A DNA stretch of 64,000 nucleotides, from positions 949,501 to 1,013,500 of the forward strand of contig SMSO01000005.1 in assembly GCA_004764695.1 (NCBI GenBank). The letters run 5' to 3'. How positions within the stretch are numbered: the first letter of the stretch is position 1; the number at the start of each line of letters is the position of its first letter. Position numbers and translations under genes: made by a program. This stretch comes from Schizochytrium sp. TIO01 (taxonomy: Eukaryota > Sar > Bigyra > Thraustochytrida > Thraustochytriidae). Of this stretch, positions 40,430-52,345 are shown piece after piece. The notes under the pieces are model-generated. The model made no database searches, had not been told where the DNA came from, and saw only the letters and a program-made list of their open reading frames with translations.

Positions 40430-41515
40430 TCATAGTCTGATCTGAGTAACCACAGGAAACTTGAATTTAGTACTTCGCATTATCTGTCCTGGAGCTACAT
40501 TTTGTGGAATTTTTGTTCCACCTGATTTTGGGCGCTCCAGAAATGTGGGATCATTCCGCTTTCGGAGTTGATGTGTGACGGCTTGTTGAGGACCAGAAGC
40601 TCGAGCACGAATGATAGCCTCCAGGATTCCTGAACCTTCTACTTGCTGGGGGGAGCCAAGCGGAGCGCAATTCGCATCGAGTAAGACTTTGCGTCGGTGC
40701 ATTGTTAGAAGAACTGGCACCGATAGTGGCCTGTGGCCTTCCTTGGTGTCCCCTGAGGTGAGCTGAAAAAGTGCCGCAATTCTAGCACGGACCTCACTAC
40801 GCCATGTCTCTGTCCCTTCGGTGGGGCCATCTGCTTGATCTAAACCGGGTGCACTCTCTTTGCGCTGTAGAATATTCAGAAAAACGTCTAGTGTAATACT
40901 TGGGTCACGCTGATCTGCTTCATCTGCAGCAACACCAAGAAGTCGAACAACATCGTCTCGCGATTTAACTAAGCCAACAGAAATTAGAGGATCAAGAAGG
41001 TCATCTACTCCAACTGCACCGTCGGCTTCCCGATCAAGTGAGTTAAACCAGTTCCGAAGTTTTTCGAGTTGCGCCCTTTGTTCATGGGGGGATGGTCCAC
41101 GCCCACGAGAGTGCAGCCATTTAGCTTCCCAATACATGTCTTCAGTATCAATTTGTTCAATTTTCAGGTCTGGATGTGCTTTGAGGATATCCTTTATTGA
41201 TCGGGGTTCTGGTTGTTGGACTTCATTGCGAATTTTACCAGCATTACGTCGATGACGGGCAATCTGCAGAAATGATGAGCGCTCACTATCATCTCCAAAA
41301 CTAGTATTCGAGAAGCTAACATCGTCTTCCTCCCCATAGGTCTCGCTAGAGTTGCCTTTGGTTTGGATAGACCTCAAAGTATCCTGAGAACGGAGGCTTT
41401 TTCGAAGCCCCGTTTGTTGAGTACGAGATGAGCGGTTCCTGTTTGGTCGCTGAGCCGTGTGCTGCTTCTGTGCAACTTGTAAACTATGTAAGCCAAGTAG
41501 AAGACCCGAAGGCAT
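40430..41515 (-). CDS. EF-hand-like protein
   Basis: 361 residues from the ATG at 41515. The N-terminal third is basic and Ser/Gln/Arg-rich. A helix-loop-helix around residue 155-180 (NWFNSLDREADGAVGVDDLLDPL) fits an EF-hand loop: Asp1, Glu3, Asp5, Gly6, Val8, with Asp instead of Glu at position 12. A second, degenerate hand follows (ADEADQRDPSITLDVFLNIL). The C-terminal 120 residues are basic with Pro/Gly turns (FLERPKSGGTKIP). Calcium binding by the first loop is plausible; the second lacks key ligands. It is convergent with the C2CD3 tail, and a minus-strand AATAAA (40370-40375) lies 55 bases past the stop. No named orthologue was recognised. Confidence 0.7.
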   Translation of the reverse strand: MPSGLLLGLHSLQVAQKQHTAQRPNRNRSSRTQQTGLRKSLRSQDTLRSIQTKGNSSETYGEEDDVSFSNTSFGDDSERSSFLQIARHRRNAGKIRNEVQQPEPRSIKDILKAHPDLKIEQIDTEDMYWEAKWLHSRGRGPSPHEQRAQLEKLRNWFNSLDREADGAVGVDDLLDPLISVGLVKSRDDVVRLLGVAADEADQRDPSITLDVFLNILQRKESAPGLDQADGPTEGTETWRSEVRARIAALFQLTSGDTKEGHRPLSVPVLLTMHRRKVLLDANCAPLGSPQQVEGSGILEAIIRARASGPQQAVTHQLRKRNDPTFLERPKSGGTKIPQNVAPGQIMRSTKFKFPVVTQIRL

Positions 41516-43091
41516 TCTTCAAAAAGCTTTCGAGGTAAACTGATAATTTGACGCTAAAGTGGCTTTAGAAAAAGCGCGCAAAACCATATGGTATAGTCAT
41601 TGTGTTTGTAAGTTTCTCTTGACGCGGAGTTCACTGGTACACACCTATATAAAGGTCATATAAGACCAAATCAATTTTTTACTTGGAACGAGCTCATCAA
41701 GGATTCCACTTCTGAGCATATTCCGATTGATGAAGACTCTCGAAAAGAATCCGGGTGGAACAATCTCTTGAGTCGATCCTGATCGTCGTCGAGAAGTCAA
41801 TCGAACAATATAAGCATCGTGATGCTCGTGAATGACATAGGAAGGAAGCTTTCTAAATGATTTCCTAAATAGTTCCTAAGTGATTCTTAAGAAGCAGCCA
41901 TCTTCGAACATGTTGTGGACAAGACCATTGATGATGGCGACAGTAATGCTGAAGAGTACGATAGCGCTAAGTTTGATAAGCCGGCCTTAGAAAGCGTGAT
42001 CTTAGTATGGACGCCCAAGATCATTCATTACGTTGGATTGGCCATGCATCACGGTTACATCTCAATGCTCGTTGCAGTTGCTATCTAAATACTGCTCTAC
42101 AACGTTGCTATTGCGAAACGAAATTACCTTAATGCTAGATATGAGAAATTGTAGACATACATACTGGACTGATCATATGATCGCCTTCAAAGCAGAAACA
42201 GAAAAAAATATCTTGCTATGATCCCCAAACGGGTATCAACTGTCGTTATGATCGCGGTGGGCAAGACGATCATAATTTGACAAAACGCAGAGAATATGAG
42301 AGACTAGAGAAACACTGCCGTCGCGTTTTCTTTCCAAATGATCCAATGTAGTACCAAACTTGCTCGTAATGATAACTACTGTTAGGTTGTTGAGGATGGC
42401 TTCAACCTTTTTGCTAACAACGCCATGATTCATGACTTTCCACCTGAATATTGTATAAAGCGTATCAGTTTTTATTTGATATCTCCGATGGCCATCACTT
42501 GAGCACAGTGACATGTTTTACCATCGAAATAGATGAGAGATTTACATGAGCAGTATGCTTCACTGCGCATTCCCCCAAAAAATGCGACCTTCAAAATGTG
42601 CACTGGCCTAGGCGCATATCTTGTAGGATTTGCGGGTCCCTGGTGAGATCTGGTAATGGGATTTTGCCACAATCGTTGATGCTGTCTTCTGAAGCTGTGC
42701 TGCTCGTACTATTGTACCTCTTGTTCAATACGCGATGGGTAATGCTGCTTAAGGTAAACTGCTTGGCAATGCCCGAAGAACTGTGCTTACGGACTCGCGA
42801 GGCAACAAGCTTAACGTCAGGCACTTCTCGTCCTTCGCCCTCTTTGTTTGTTACAAATTGAGCTGTCAGCTTTTTGGTGTTTTTTAAGGTGGAGTAAATC
42901 TGATGGAGCATGAAATATAGGGAATAGCGACGTCATCTTGGGCCTTATTCCTTTTATTCTTTAAATAAATGTATTACATCATAAATTCAGAATGATTTTA
43001 TCTATAATTTGTGCAACAGACATACGTTAATTATTTTTTGTTTATATGAGACCTCCATCGTTATAACCATCGCAACTAATTAGCGCCCACC

Positions 43092-43253
43092 ATGGAAGAG
43101 GTTATTCTTAAAGAAAGGAAGACTAATACGAGTTTCATTCTCCCGACTGATCTGCTGGAAAGACCTCACTCCTTCTTCACTGCTGCTCTATCAGAGGAAT
43201 TAAAGGACGGGAAAGAGGGGTTCGAGTCGAAATATGAATCGTCGCTACCATAA
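43092..43253 (+). CDS. short frame resembling a BTB/T1-domain fragment
   Basis: 53 residues from an ATG in good context (CACCATGG). The line FILPTDLLERPHSFFTAALSEELKDG resembles the part of K-channel-tetramerisation-type BTB domains in which a threshold Thr/Leu stretch is followed by P-x-SFF and an acidic DG turn. The expected following strand (FIDRDP-like) is absent. It may be a remnant of a larger BTB gene, an exon of an unrecognised gene, or chance. Confidence 0.25.
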   Translation: MEEVILKERKTNTSFILPTDLLERPHSFFTAALSEELKDGKEGFESKYESSLP

Positions 43254-43762
43254 TCCTATTCCACTGCTCTTATTTCAGTCGAAGATAGCAAAAGACTTCT
43301 GGATCTGGAACCTGAGCGTATATAATGAGTATTCGCCTCATCTCACGAGTCAAATTTTCCCGTTTGGTTTTTAAAGTTCATCAAATTCCAAATTTAAAGA
43401 TATAGCATAGCATACACAGATTAATTTTTATTCTTCTTCGTCAGTTGTATTGAAAGGAAAGGCCATATGAAAAGAGGTGAAACAAAAACTATCTATGGTT
43501 GAATTTTCTGAAAAAATAATTCCATCAAACGTTATTCGCTGCCTGCAGGTTTTGCCATAGATACTTCGAATTACATAAGCTTAACAAAGCAAAGGACAAC
43601 CTCGCAGCAAAAATAAAAGCTCAGAGACTTTGTTCTGCACTTGTATTAGCAAACAGCGAATCGCCGAAGACTCAATTTTATGCTTGTAAAGAACCAGCAG
43701 CTCAATTTTGAATTTATGTTAGTAGCATATAGTAGGAAATAACGAAATAGCTAAGCAGGAAT

Positions 43763-43818
43763 TTTGTTTGTTTGTTTGTTTGTTTGTTTGTTTGTTTGTT
43801 TGTTTGTTTGTTTGTTTG
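43763..43818 (+). repeat. (TTTG)14 microsatellite
   Basis: Fourteen perfect tandem TTTG units, 56 bp, in AT-rich spacer about 220 bases beyond the stop of the polyprenol reductase gene. Confidence 0.97.
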
Positions 43819-44036
43819 GGCTTTATCTAAAAGTGTTACTTATATATATATATTTTTTATAAAAAAGGAAACTAAAATTACGTGGTGTTGTAATTTATTG
43901 CTGAATAATAGCTTTGTAAACGTTTTATTTTTTGAAGACTCAGCAATGAAGCGCTTAGGAGACACACCTAAGATGCGCACAACAGACGTTAAGAAAGTAC
44001 AGGCCAGTCATGCATTATGCTATTTCAGATTTACAA

Positions 44037-45029
44037 TTATACAATAAAAGGAATGAATGCCTTTCGATGGGCAGGGTAATCCTCGAACTTTGCTTTGTAC
44101 CATGAGTGGGAACGCACAGCTGTGAGGCCAAGGTTTAAACCAGTGAACATTACTGCAAGCCATAGCGACACGTTGTGGACATCCATTAGAGCTAAGCCTA
44201 AATAAATCAGGACTTCAGTGAAGTAATGAGGACATGATACATATTCAAAAAGACGCCCTTTCGGCATAAAGTATTGCCTTTTCTGGTGAACCATTGAGGT
44301 CACATCTGAGTTCCGAAGTCCAGCAAGAATTCGATGACACCGGTGTTGTTCATAGGAAGCAACGATAAAAACGATAATGCCCAGTAAGCCTATAACATCG
44401 ATGTTCTCTCCGAGTTCTATGTACATTGGGTTGTTGAATTTATAGAGTGAAGAGTCGAACACTGTGCTCCATCCATAGGCGAGGTAGAACGTAAGACCAA
44501 TAAAATACCCAAAGACATGCATACGAGCTTCTGAGCTGGAAACAAACATGTTGTTCTCTTCATACAAACGTCGTCTTGCTTGCAGAACTAAGAGAAGCAA
44601 TATTGTAGAAGGACGCTGCCAGCCAGTTTCTCGCAAGATCGAGCCTTGTCCTGACTTACACAATACTATACCAAAACAGGATGCTAAAATTCCTTTGTCA
44701 GACACGACTGACTCCATCCACTGAAGAATCACTCCATCCCAGCCCGCGTAAGTTGCAATCATGAGCAACAAAGCCCATCGCCAACACACCTCGTAGAAGT
44801 GAGCAAACCACCGCTTTGGAACTGTCCAATTTCGAATAATATTCCCAATCGATTTGACATCATCTAATTTGGTCTCTTGAGAATTTACAAGACCTCGTAG
44901 CTTCCCATAGCGACTCCAATCTGCAGCTTCCTTCCAAATCACAGCGGCGGCTGTGGATGTTAAGGCAATGGCCCAGTACGCGCGAGCAAGCCTAGCTGCG
45001 AGTTGAGCACACTCAATGAGGATCAGCAT
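44037..45029 (-). CDS. polyprenol reductase-like (SRD5A3 family)
   Basis: 330 residues from the ATG at 45029. It is a polytopic membrane protein with about six to seven hydrophobic segments. Conserved blocks of the steroid 5-alpha-reductase/SRD5A3 family are visible: VPKRWFAHFYEV, LQARRRLYE, SSEARMHVFGYFIGLTFYL, the cofactor region YFMPKGRLFEYVSCPHYFTEVLIY, and the terminal HSWYKAKFEDYPAHRKAFIPFIV. SRD5A3/DFG10 enzymes make dolichol from polyprenol in the ER using NADPH, supplying the lipid carrier for N-glycosylation. RRLYE together with FEYVSCPHYFTE favours SRD5A3 over the true steroid reductases or TECR. Length matches the family (about 320). Its 5' side faces a microsatellite-bearing spacer. 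Confidence 0.9.
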   Translation of the reverse strand: MLILIECAQLAARLARAYWAIALTSTAAAVIWKEAADWSRYGKLRGLVNSQETKLDDVKSIGNIIRNWTVPKRWFAHFYEVCWRWALLLMIATYAGWDGVILQWMESVVSDKGILASCFGIVLCKSGQGSILRETGWQRPSTILLLLVLQARRRLYEENNMFVSSSEARMHVFGYFIGLTFYLAYGWSTVFDSSLYKFNNPMYIELGENIDVIGLLGIIVFIVASYEQHRCHRILAGLRNSDVTSMVHQKRQYFMPKGRLFEYVSCPHYFTEVLIYLGLALMDVHNVSLWLAVMFTGLNLGLTAVRSHSWYKAKFEDYPAHRKAFIPFIV

Positions 45030-47305
<2,276 letters not shown>

Positions 47306-49933
47306 ATGAGCAGCGGTCGCAGCGCCCAGCGGGAGTCTGCGCGCTCCGAGGTAGATTGGGATCCTCTCTCCGGCCTCGGTAGCGAGCCAGGCCTTGACGA
47401 GGGAGAGGAATTTAATCCCTTTAATAGCCCGCCACCCTCAGCCTCCGAGGTTCCTATGCTTCTCGAGAATGACAATATTGTAGATCCTGACAATAATAAC
47501 GCCAATTTGCAGAAATCCTTGCTTTCAAACGGGAGCTCCACGAATCCGACTTTGGGAGCCCCGTCGTATTCTGTGACGGCTCCAATTGGCAGCATACCTG
47601 TGACATCTCTAGCTGCTATGAACCATGCTCAACAGCAGCTTCCACAGCATATCTCACAGCAGCAAAGATTCGCCTCGCGTGAGGCAAGAACTTCAGGAGT
47701 TTCTGGAGATATGCACTTCATGAAGCCGGTACAACGAAGGGTTGCGGAGCCACAGCGTCAAAATCGTAAGGCTACTGAAGGCCGAGGGCGTGGAGCTCAG
47801 GGTCATGATCCGTTGCAAGCTCAGACGATACCGCCGACGGTAAGCAATATTGTTGAACATGGAAGTCAGGGAAATATGATGACGGCGCCAACAATTGCAA
47901 ACGTTGGAGAACTGGGGGCTGCCACAAATGAAAATCTTTCAGTAGAGGAGGAGGCCGAGCTATCACATAAACCAGTTGGGGCAGAAAAGACTTTGGTTAA
48001 TATCGACCGGGTTGCTTTCGTCTCTATGAACCAGGACATTGTGCACGGAAAACTTCACGTTACAAACTATCGCGTGTACTTTAACCCATCTTCACAAAGC
48101 AAAAATGAAAGCCATAATTGGCTCTTTCAGGACGATAGCATGTTCGATGTTCCCCTTGGTTGTATCGATAAGATATCACGAGGTGCAAGTGCACAAAGCG
48201 TTAGTAGTAGAGGAAAGGACGGCCTCATGCTGAACTTGGTTTGTAAAGATTTCCGCAAGCTACAATTTAGATTCGCATCGCATGCTGATGCAAGTAAAGT
48301 ACATGACCTCGTGCGTATGTCTGCTTTTCCTGTTAGCGAAGGACAAGGTCTGCGTTGGTTGTTCGCATTAGAACACGGCCGGTTCGTGCTTGGCAAAGGT
48401 AGCGAGCAGCGCGGATGGCGGTTGTATGATCCTAGAAGGGAATTCATTAGGCAAGGACTCTTCGGGGCGAGTGGAAACGACGAAAATATATGGCGTCTCA
48501 GTGAGGTTAATCAAAGGTACCAACTTTGTGCAAGCTACCCTTCACTGCTTGGAATTCCTTCTTCAATCAGCGACGAAGATTTGCGCGTTGTCGCTCAATT
48601 TCGCAGCAAAGGTAGAATTCCTGCATTATCATGGTATAATGCGGATAACAAAGGCTCTATTTGGAGAAGCAGTCAACCTAAGGTGGGCCTTGGCAATAAC
48701 ACATGTCGAGCAGATGAACAGCTCTGGTCCAGTATCCTTCAACGTGCTAATAGCGTTGCTGCCCGCATTGTAGACTGTAGACCTTACAAGAATGCTCTTG
48801 GCAATAAAGCTAAAGGTATGGGTTATGAGGACGAGCTACGTTACCCGCATACCTCAGTATCATTTCAGAACATTCAGAACATTCACACGATTCGTGGATC
48901 TATGGATAAGCTAATGCATCTTGTGACCAGCACTTCTGCGTCAAGCTCTAGTAGCTCGAGCGTCTCGAGCCCCGGACACAACTGGTTAGCTAATGTAGAG
49001 AACACCGGTTGGCTTAATCACTTACGTGCTGTACTGAATGCTAGTATAACTGTTGCTCGCTATGTAGCTTGCAACGGATTCCCTGTTCTTGTTCATTGTT
49101 CAGATGGCTGGGACAGGACCTCGCAAGTTTGTGCTCTCGCTCAACTCTTGTTAGATCCATATTACCGAACACTAGAGGGCTTCCCGGTTCTGGTGGAAAA
49201 GGAGTGGCTTTCCTTTGGATACCGCTTTATGTCACGCACAGGGCATGGAATGGAGGGTGGGTCCGAGGAGCGCTCGCCGTGTTTCCTACAATTTATTGAC
49301 TGCGTATGGCAACTCCTGAACCAATATGCACCATGCTTTGAGTTTAACGAGGCATATCTTATATGCATTTTGAAACATTTATACTCTTGTAAGTATGGTA
49401 CGTTTTTATGCGATAATGAGTCTGAAAGGATGCGTGAGGCCATTCCTCTGAAGACGGTATCTCTTTGGGATCACCTGGCCGAACGGAAAAACGATTTTGT
49501 GAACATTTTGTATTCACCAATGCCAAATGAGCTAGAGGAAAAGATACCATTGCTTCCTCACCCAGCTGTGGTGGCCAGAAAAGTTGTGCTCTGGGATGAT
49601 TATTATCTCCGTTACGCAAGTTTGCCCTCGCTTCATGATCATGCTTTCCAGTATCTGGCGAGGGCAAAGTTCAGGCGCGAGATCCAAAGTACAGCGCAAA
49701 AACTCGAAGCATCGCTCCGGGAAGCGTACAAGGAAAAGGAAAGATTGCAAAAACAGATTGTAGCCTTACGTACGTCAATTACGGAGTTTTCAGTGGGCGA
49801 CAAAGACGAGATTAAAAAGTCGACGAGCGAGGTTGGTGACCCCCCCAAGTCCTCTGCGGAAGATACTGCCTCTGACGATGGTTCTGCTGTCTCTGTTGAT
49901 GTCGATGACATCCCGAGCGGCGATGAGCTCTGA
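47306..49933 (+). CDS. myotubularin-family phosphoinositide 3-phosphatase
   Basis: 875 residues. The start is the ATG in context GCACCATGAG. Residues 1-210 are Ser/Gln/Pro-rich and disordered. A PH-GRAM domain occupies about 215-345 (NIDRVAFVSMNQDIVHGKLHVTNYRVYF). The phosphatase domain runs about 370-780, including RIPALSWYN, IVDCRPYKNALGNKAKGMGYE and the catalytic loop HCSDGWDRTSQ with Cys598 and Arg604 of the C-x5-R motif intact. It is therefore predicted to dephosphorylate PI3P and PI(3,5)P2 in endosomal traffic. A coiled coil (about 785-828) follows, as in many myotubularins. No FYVE domain is present. The last 144 bases of coding sequence overlap the carboxypeptidase gene on the other strand. 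Confidence 0.94.
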   Translation: MSSGRSAQRESARSEVDWDPLSGLGSEPGLDEGEEFNPFNSPPPSASEVPMLLENDNIVDPDNNNANLQKSLLSNGSSTNPTLGAPSYSVTAPIGSIPVTSLAAMNHAQQQLPQHISQQQRFASREARTSGVSGDMHFMKPVQRRVAEPQRQNRKATEGRGRGAQGHDPLQAQTIPPTVSNIVEHGSQGNMMTAPTIANVGELGAATNENLSVEEEAELSHKPVGAEKTLVNIDRVAFVSMNQDIVHGKLHVTNYRVYFNPSSQSKNESHNWLFQDDSMFDVPLGCIDKISRGASAQSVSSRGKDGLMLNLVCKDFRKLQFRFASHADASKVHDLVRMSAFPVSEGQGLRWLFALEHGRFVLGKGSEQRGWRLYDPRREFIRQGLFGASGNDENIWRLSEVNQRYQLCASYPSLLGIPSSISDEDLRVVAQFRSKGRIPALSWYNADNKGSIWRSSQPKVGLGNNTCRADEQLWSSILQRANSVAARIVDCRPYKNALGNKAKGMGYEDELRYPHTSVSFQNIQNIHTIRGSMDKLMHLVTSTSASSSSSSSVSSPGHNWLANVENTGWLNHLRAVLNASITVARYVACNGFPVLVHCSDGWDRTSQVCALAQLLLDPYYRTLEGFPVLVEKEWLSFGYRFMSRTGHGMEGGSEERSPCFLQFIDCVWQLLNQYAPCFEFNEAYLICILKHLYSCKYGTFLCDNESERMREAIPLKTVSLWDHLAERKNDFVNILYSPMPNELEEKIPLLPHPAVVARKVVLWDDYYLRYASLPSLHDHAFQYLARAKFRREIQSTAQKLEASLREAYKEKERLQKQIVALRTSITEFSVGDKDEIKKSTSEVGDPPKSSAEDTASDDGSAVSVDVDDIPSGDEL

Positions 49934-51778
49934 AGTTGGCTTCGTTATTAATGTGTCACGACTAGACTCATCAGAGAGAGGTTCAACGCTGAAATGGTTG
50001 TCAAGGGCCTTATTGAACTGTTCTTGAAACCCACTAATACGAACTGTAAGACGAAAGCCTGGCGGGAGAGAGAGGGCCTCTTGGTCGATGCGCAAATGAG
50101 TCTGTTTGTAAAGTGCCAAATCGTGTTCTAAATGGGTTGGTTGATGGTGAATATTACGAGAAATGAACACATCGAGTGAACATGGATCCGAGTCGATGCG
50201 CACGGTCTTTGCATAAATTTGGAATCCAAACCATTGAATCCCGCTCGTTTTAATTGAGCCTGGCTTATATGTGTTGGTTTCGTCATTATCATGGACGCGC
50301 GTTATTTGAAGGGAGCAATCCTCAAGGCCAAATCCTTCATCACATTGACAACGACCAAATGTTTCTGAATTGCAAGTTCCATGTCCAGAGCATTCATGCA
50401 TTGATCCACAGAGATCAGAGGCAACTGAACAACCTTTCCCAGTGCTTTCGTGACATTGAAGACCCCCATGCTTAATATAATCCTCTAACATAGCAAATGA
50501 AGTTTCAAAGTTGTTGTTTGGCACATAGTGTCCGGCCTTTGGTACAACCATAAAGGAAAATGTTTCGCTGGAGCGAAAGTAGCCTCCTACCCTTCCATCA
50601 GGAAACCTGTATATTTTTCGATCTTGAACCCAGAATTGGTCCCGTCCAGGGAATTTCAGGTCACGAAGCCAATTATCCTGACCATACGGCCCATCCTTAG
50701 TATCAAACTCGCCAGCATATACAAGCAGCTTCGCATTTCGACTGAGAAGATCTTCATAAACTTTGCTGTAACTGAGAACATTGTCAAGGCTTAAGGCATG
50801 GTCCACACGGGCAGAGCTGATTTCAAACACTGGTGTCTTAGTACTTTGATCAATGTGAATAGATTTATGCACTTCCGGATTGAGAAGGTACTTGAGGACC
50901 ACGTCTTCAAGCGGTTTGAAGTCATAGTCAAATTGACGGGCATCATACACATGCACATTTGCACTGACAAGCTCGATGTATGCTGTTATGTTTTTACATG
51001 CATCCTCACTCATAACTTGATGATTTCCAATGGCTTCTTCACATCGACGTTCCAGAGAAGCAATTTGGGACAAATGTGCAGAATCTAAGAGGCCTAATGC
51101 ATTTGGCAGCACATGCATACGATTACGCTGGCGCAGAGGAGCAACGAGTGGATTGCCAATGAGTGTAGCTTTCACAGAGATGCCCGCCTTATGAAGGGCT
51201 TGAGTAAAGACAGGAAGGTATTTACCTCCGTACGATTCACCAGTTAGGTACAGAGGGAGACCACGACTCCACTCATGCAACTTATAAAATGCATGCATGA
51301 ATGTAACAAATTCGGAAGCCACCTCTTCCATATTATCCAAAAGCGGTTCGCCAAATGAGAAACCAGTTCCAACAGGTTGATCGAGATAGACGACGTTCGC
51401 AAGGCGGCTCCATGTCTGGTTAGTGCGCTCCACGCCTGTTCCATTCGCTTTCACACGCAGAGGTCCATGAAAGAGGAAGTTCGCTAGTTGAGATGATGCT
51501 CCAGGGCCTCCGTTGAGCCAGAACACTAAAGGCACTTCCTCATCATCATCCTCTCCTTCGTAGCGAGCAAGCCAATAGAAGAGGTTGTGATCTGCTGCAG
51601 TCTCAATCGTACCGGCAAACATACACGGAAAACCATTATCTTGGTCTTCAGCAAAGCCTGGAAGGTCTTGTACATGGTGAGGATGATTAATTGGGGTGCA
51701 TTGCTGAGCAGAACCGAGACCTTCTCGCCAGAAAGATGCAACGAGCAGGAAAAAGGAAATTATCCCTGAGCTAAGCAT
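49790..51778 (-). CDS. serine carboxypeptidase (S10) with EGF-like domain
   Basis: 662 residues from the ATG at 51778. There is a signal peptide (MLSSGIISFFLLVASFW). The S10 domain (about 30-450) contains FWLNGGPGAS, VYLDQPVGTGFS and GESYGGKYLP (nucleophile Ser182), with acidic Asp359 (YAGEFD) and His417 (KAGHYVP), so the triad is complete. An EGF-like segment (about 458-490, CSGHGTCNSETFGRCQCDEGFG) and a beta-rich C-terminal domain of about 150 residues follow; neither is part of ordinary carboxypeptidase Y. The enzyme should enter the secretory pathway and act in a vacuole/lysosome or outside the cell. Its last 48 codons overlap the end of the myotubularin gene in antisense. The EGF module suggests a matrix- or surface-associated role, which is inference. 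Confidence 0.92.
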   Translation of the reverse strand: MLSSGIISFFLLVASFWREGLGSAQQCTPINHPHHVQDLPGFAEDQDNGFPCMFAGTIETAADHNLFYWLARYEGEDDDEEVPLVFWLNGGPGASSQLANFLFHGPLRVKANGTGVERTNQTWSRLANVVYLDQPVGTGFSFGEPLLDNMEEVASEFVTFMHAFYKLHEWSRGLPLYLTGESYGGKYLPVFTQALHKAGISVKATLIGNPLVAPLRQRNRMHVLPNALGLLDSAHLSQIASLERRCEEAIGNHQVMSEDACKNITAYIELVSANVHVYDARQFDYDFKPLEDVVLKYLLNPEVHKSIHIDQSTKTPVFEISSARVDHALSLDNVLSYSKVYEDLLSRNAKLLVYAGEFDTKDGPYGQDNWLRDLKFPGRDQFWVQDRKIYRFPDGRVGGYFRSSETFSFMVVPKAGHYVPNNNFETSFAMLEDYIKHGGLQCHESTGKGCSVASDLCGSMHECSGHGTCNSETFGRCQCDEGFGLEDCSLQITRVHDNDETNTYKPGSIKTSGIQWFGFQIYAKTVRIDSDPCSLDVFISRNIHHQPTHLEHDLALYKQTHLRIDQEALSLPPGFRLTVRISGFQEQFNKALDNHFSVEPLSDESSRDTLITKPTSELIAARDVIDINRDSRTIVRGSIFRRGLGGVTNLARRLFNLVFVAH

Positions 51779-52274
51779 TTTTCCAATAGGATCCTCTTGG
51801 TTTGTAAGAGCTATAGCTCAGTCTTCAACAAAACTCAGTTCCTGAACGGGACAGTAGTTCTATACAATACGTCTCCCCAAACTCTTTCACCCGTGGTGCG
51901 TGAAAGTAGATACCTAGAAGAACTGGCACTCAAGAGCAGGTAACGATTGTCCTCAATAGTTTCCCTATCTCTGTCTCTGAGCTTGCTAGTCAAAGATAGT
52001 GAAATTGTTGAATAGATCACTACTAAGCTGGCAAGAAACCAATCAAAGTCGCGCTCCTGCTGGAGTGCTCACGAATTGTAATCAGAACTCAAACGAGGAT
52101 CGTAGCCGCCGCGATCTTTTAACTGCTTGAACTCAACAGACTTGTATTAGGATTGTATAGTGAACTCACTATGTGGCAGTACCTGCTAATAGGTTATTTG
52201 GGAGATTTGTACTCTTAGATTTTAAACTACAAAATTTGCAAAACTTGCATTTCATAGAAGGAGCTAAGACTCCA
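51779..52274. other. spacer between carboxypeptidase and Fanzor, both on the minus strand
   Basis: About 0.5 kb. On the minus strand it runs from the 3' side of the Fanzor gene to the 5' leader of the carboxypeptidase. It should contain the transposon right end and the carboxypeptidase promoter. A small hairpin (CTTTCAC/GTGAAAG) lies at 51884-51906. The exact transposon border is not visible, as expected for IS607 elements, which lack terminal inverted repeats. Confidence 0.5.
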
Positions 52275-52345
52275 TCACGAGCTAGTTAGACTAACCCGCG
52301 ACTCAATGAAATGATTTTTTTTTAAAATCATGTCCTTGGATAGGT
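52240..52345 (-). ncRNA. candidate guide-RNA (omega/fRNA) scaffold region
   Basis: Fanzor/TnpB guide RNAs overlap the 3' end of the nuclease gene and continue into the transposon end. In that place this sequence can form an 8-bp hairpin (arms 52311-52318 and 52324-52331, loop of 5) and an 8-bp pairing of 52248-52255 with 52306-52313. Two smaller hairpins lie between them (GTTAG/CTAAC and GGAG/CTCC). Position is the main argument; the extents are approximate and the transcript is not demonstrated. Confidence 0.28.

Larger units (their letters stand above)
41516..44036. other. 2.5-kb intergenic region with gene-like fragments
   Basis: No complete gene. A patch at 42591-42911 has coding-like GC and a minus-strand frame of 106 codons starting with ATG (42911), without recognisable domains. 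A 53-codon plus frame at 43092 resembles part of a BTB/T1 domain. A (TTTG)14 tract is at 43763-43818. The rest is AT-rich. Minus-strand AATAAA hexamers at 43894-43899 and 43924-43929 probably serve the polyprenol reductase gene. Confidence 0.5.
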
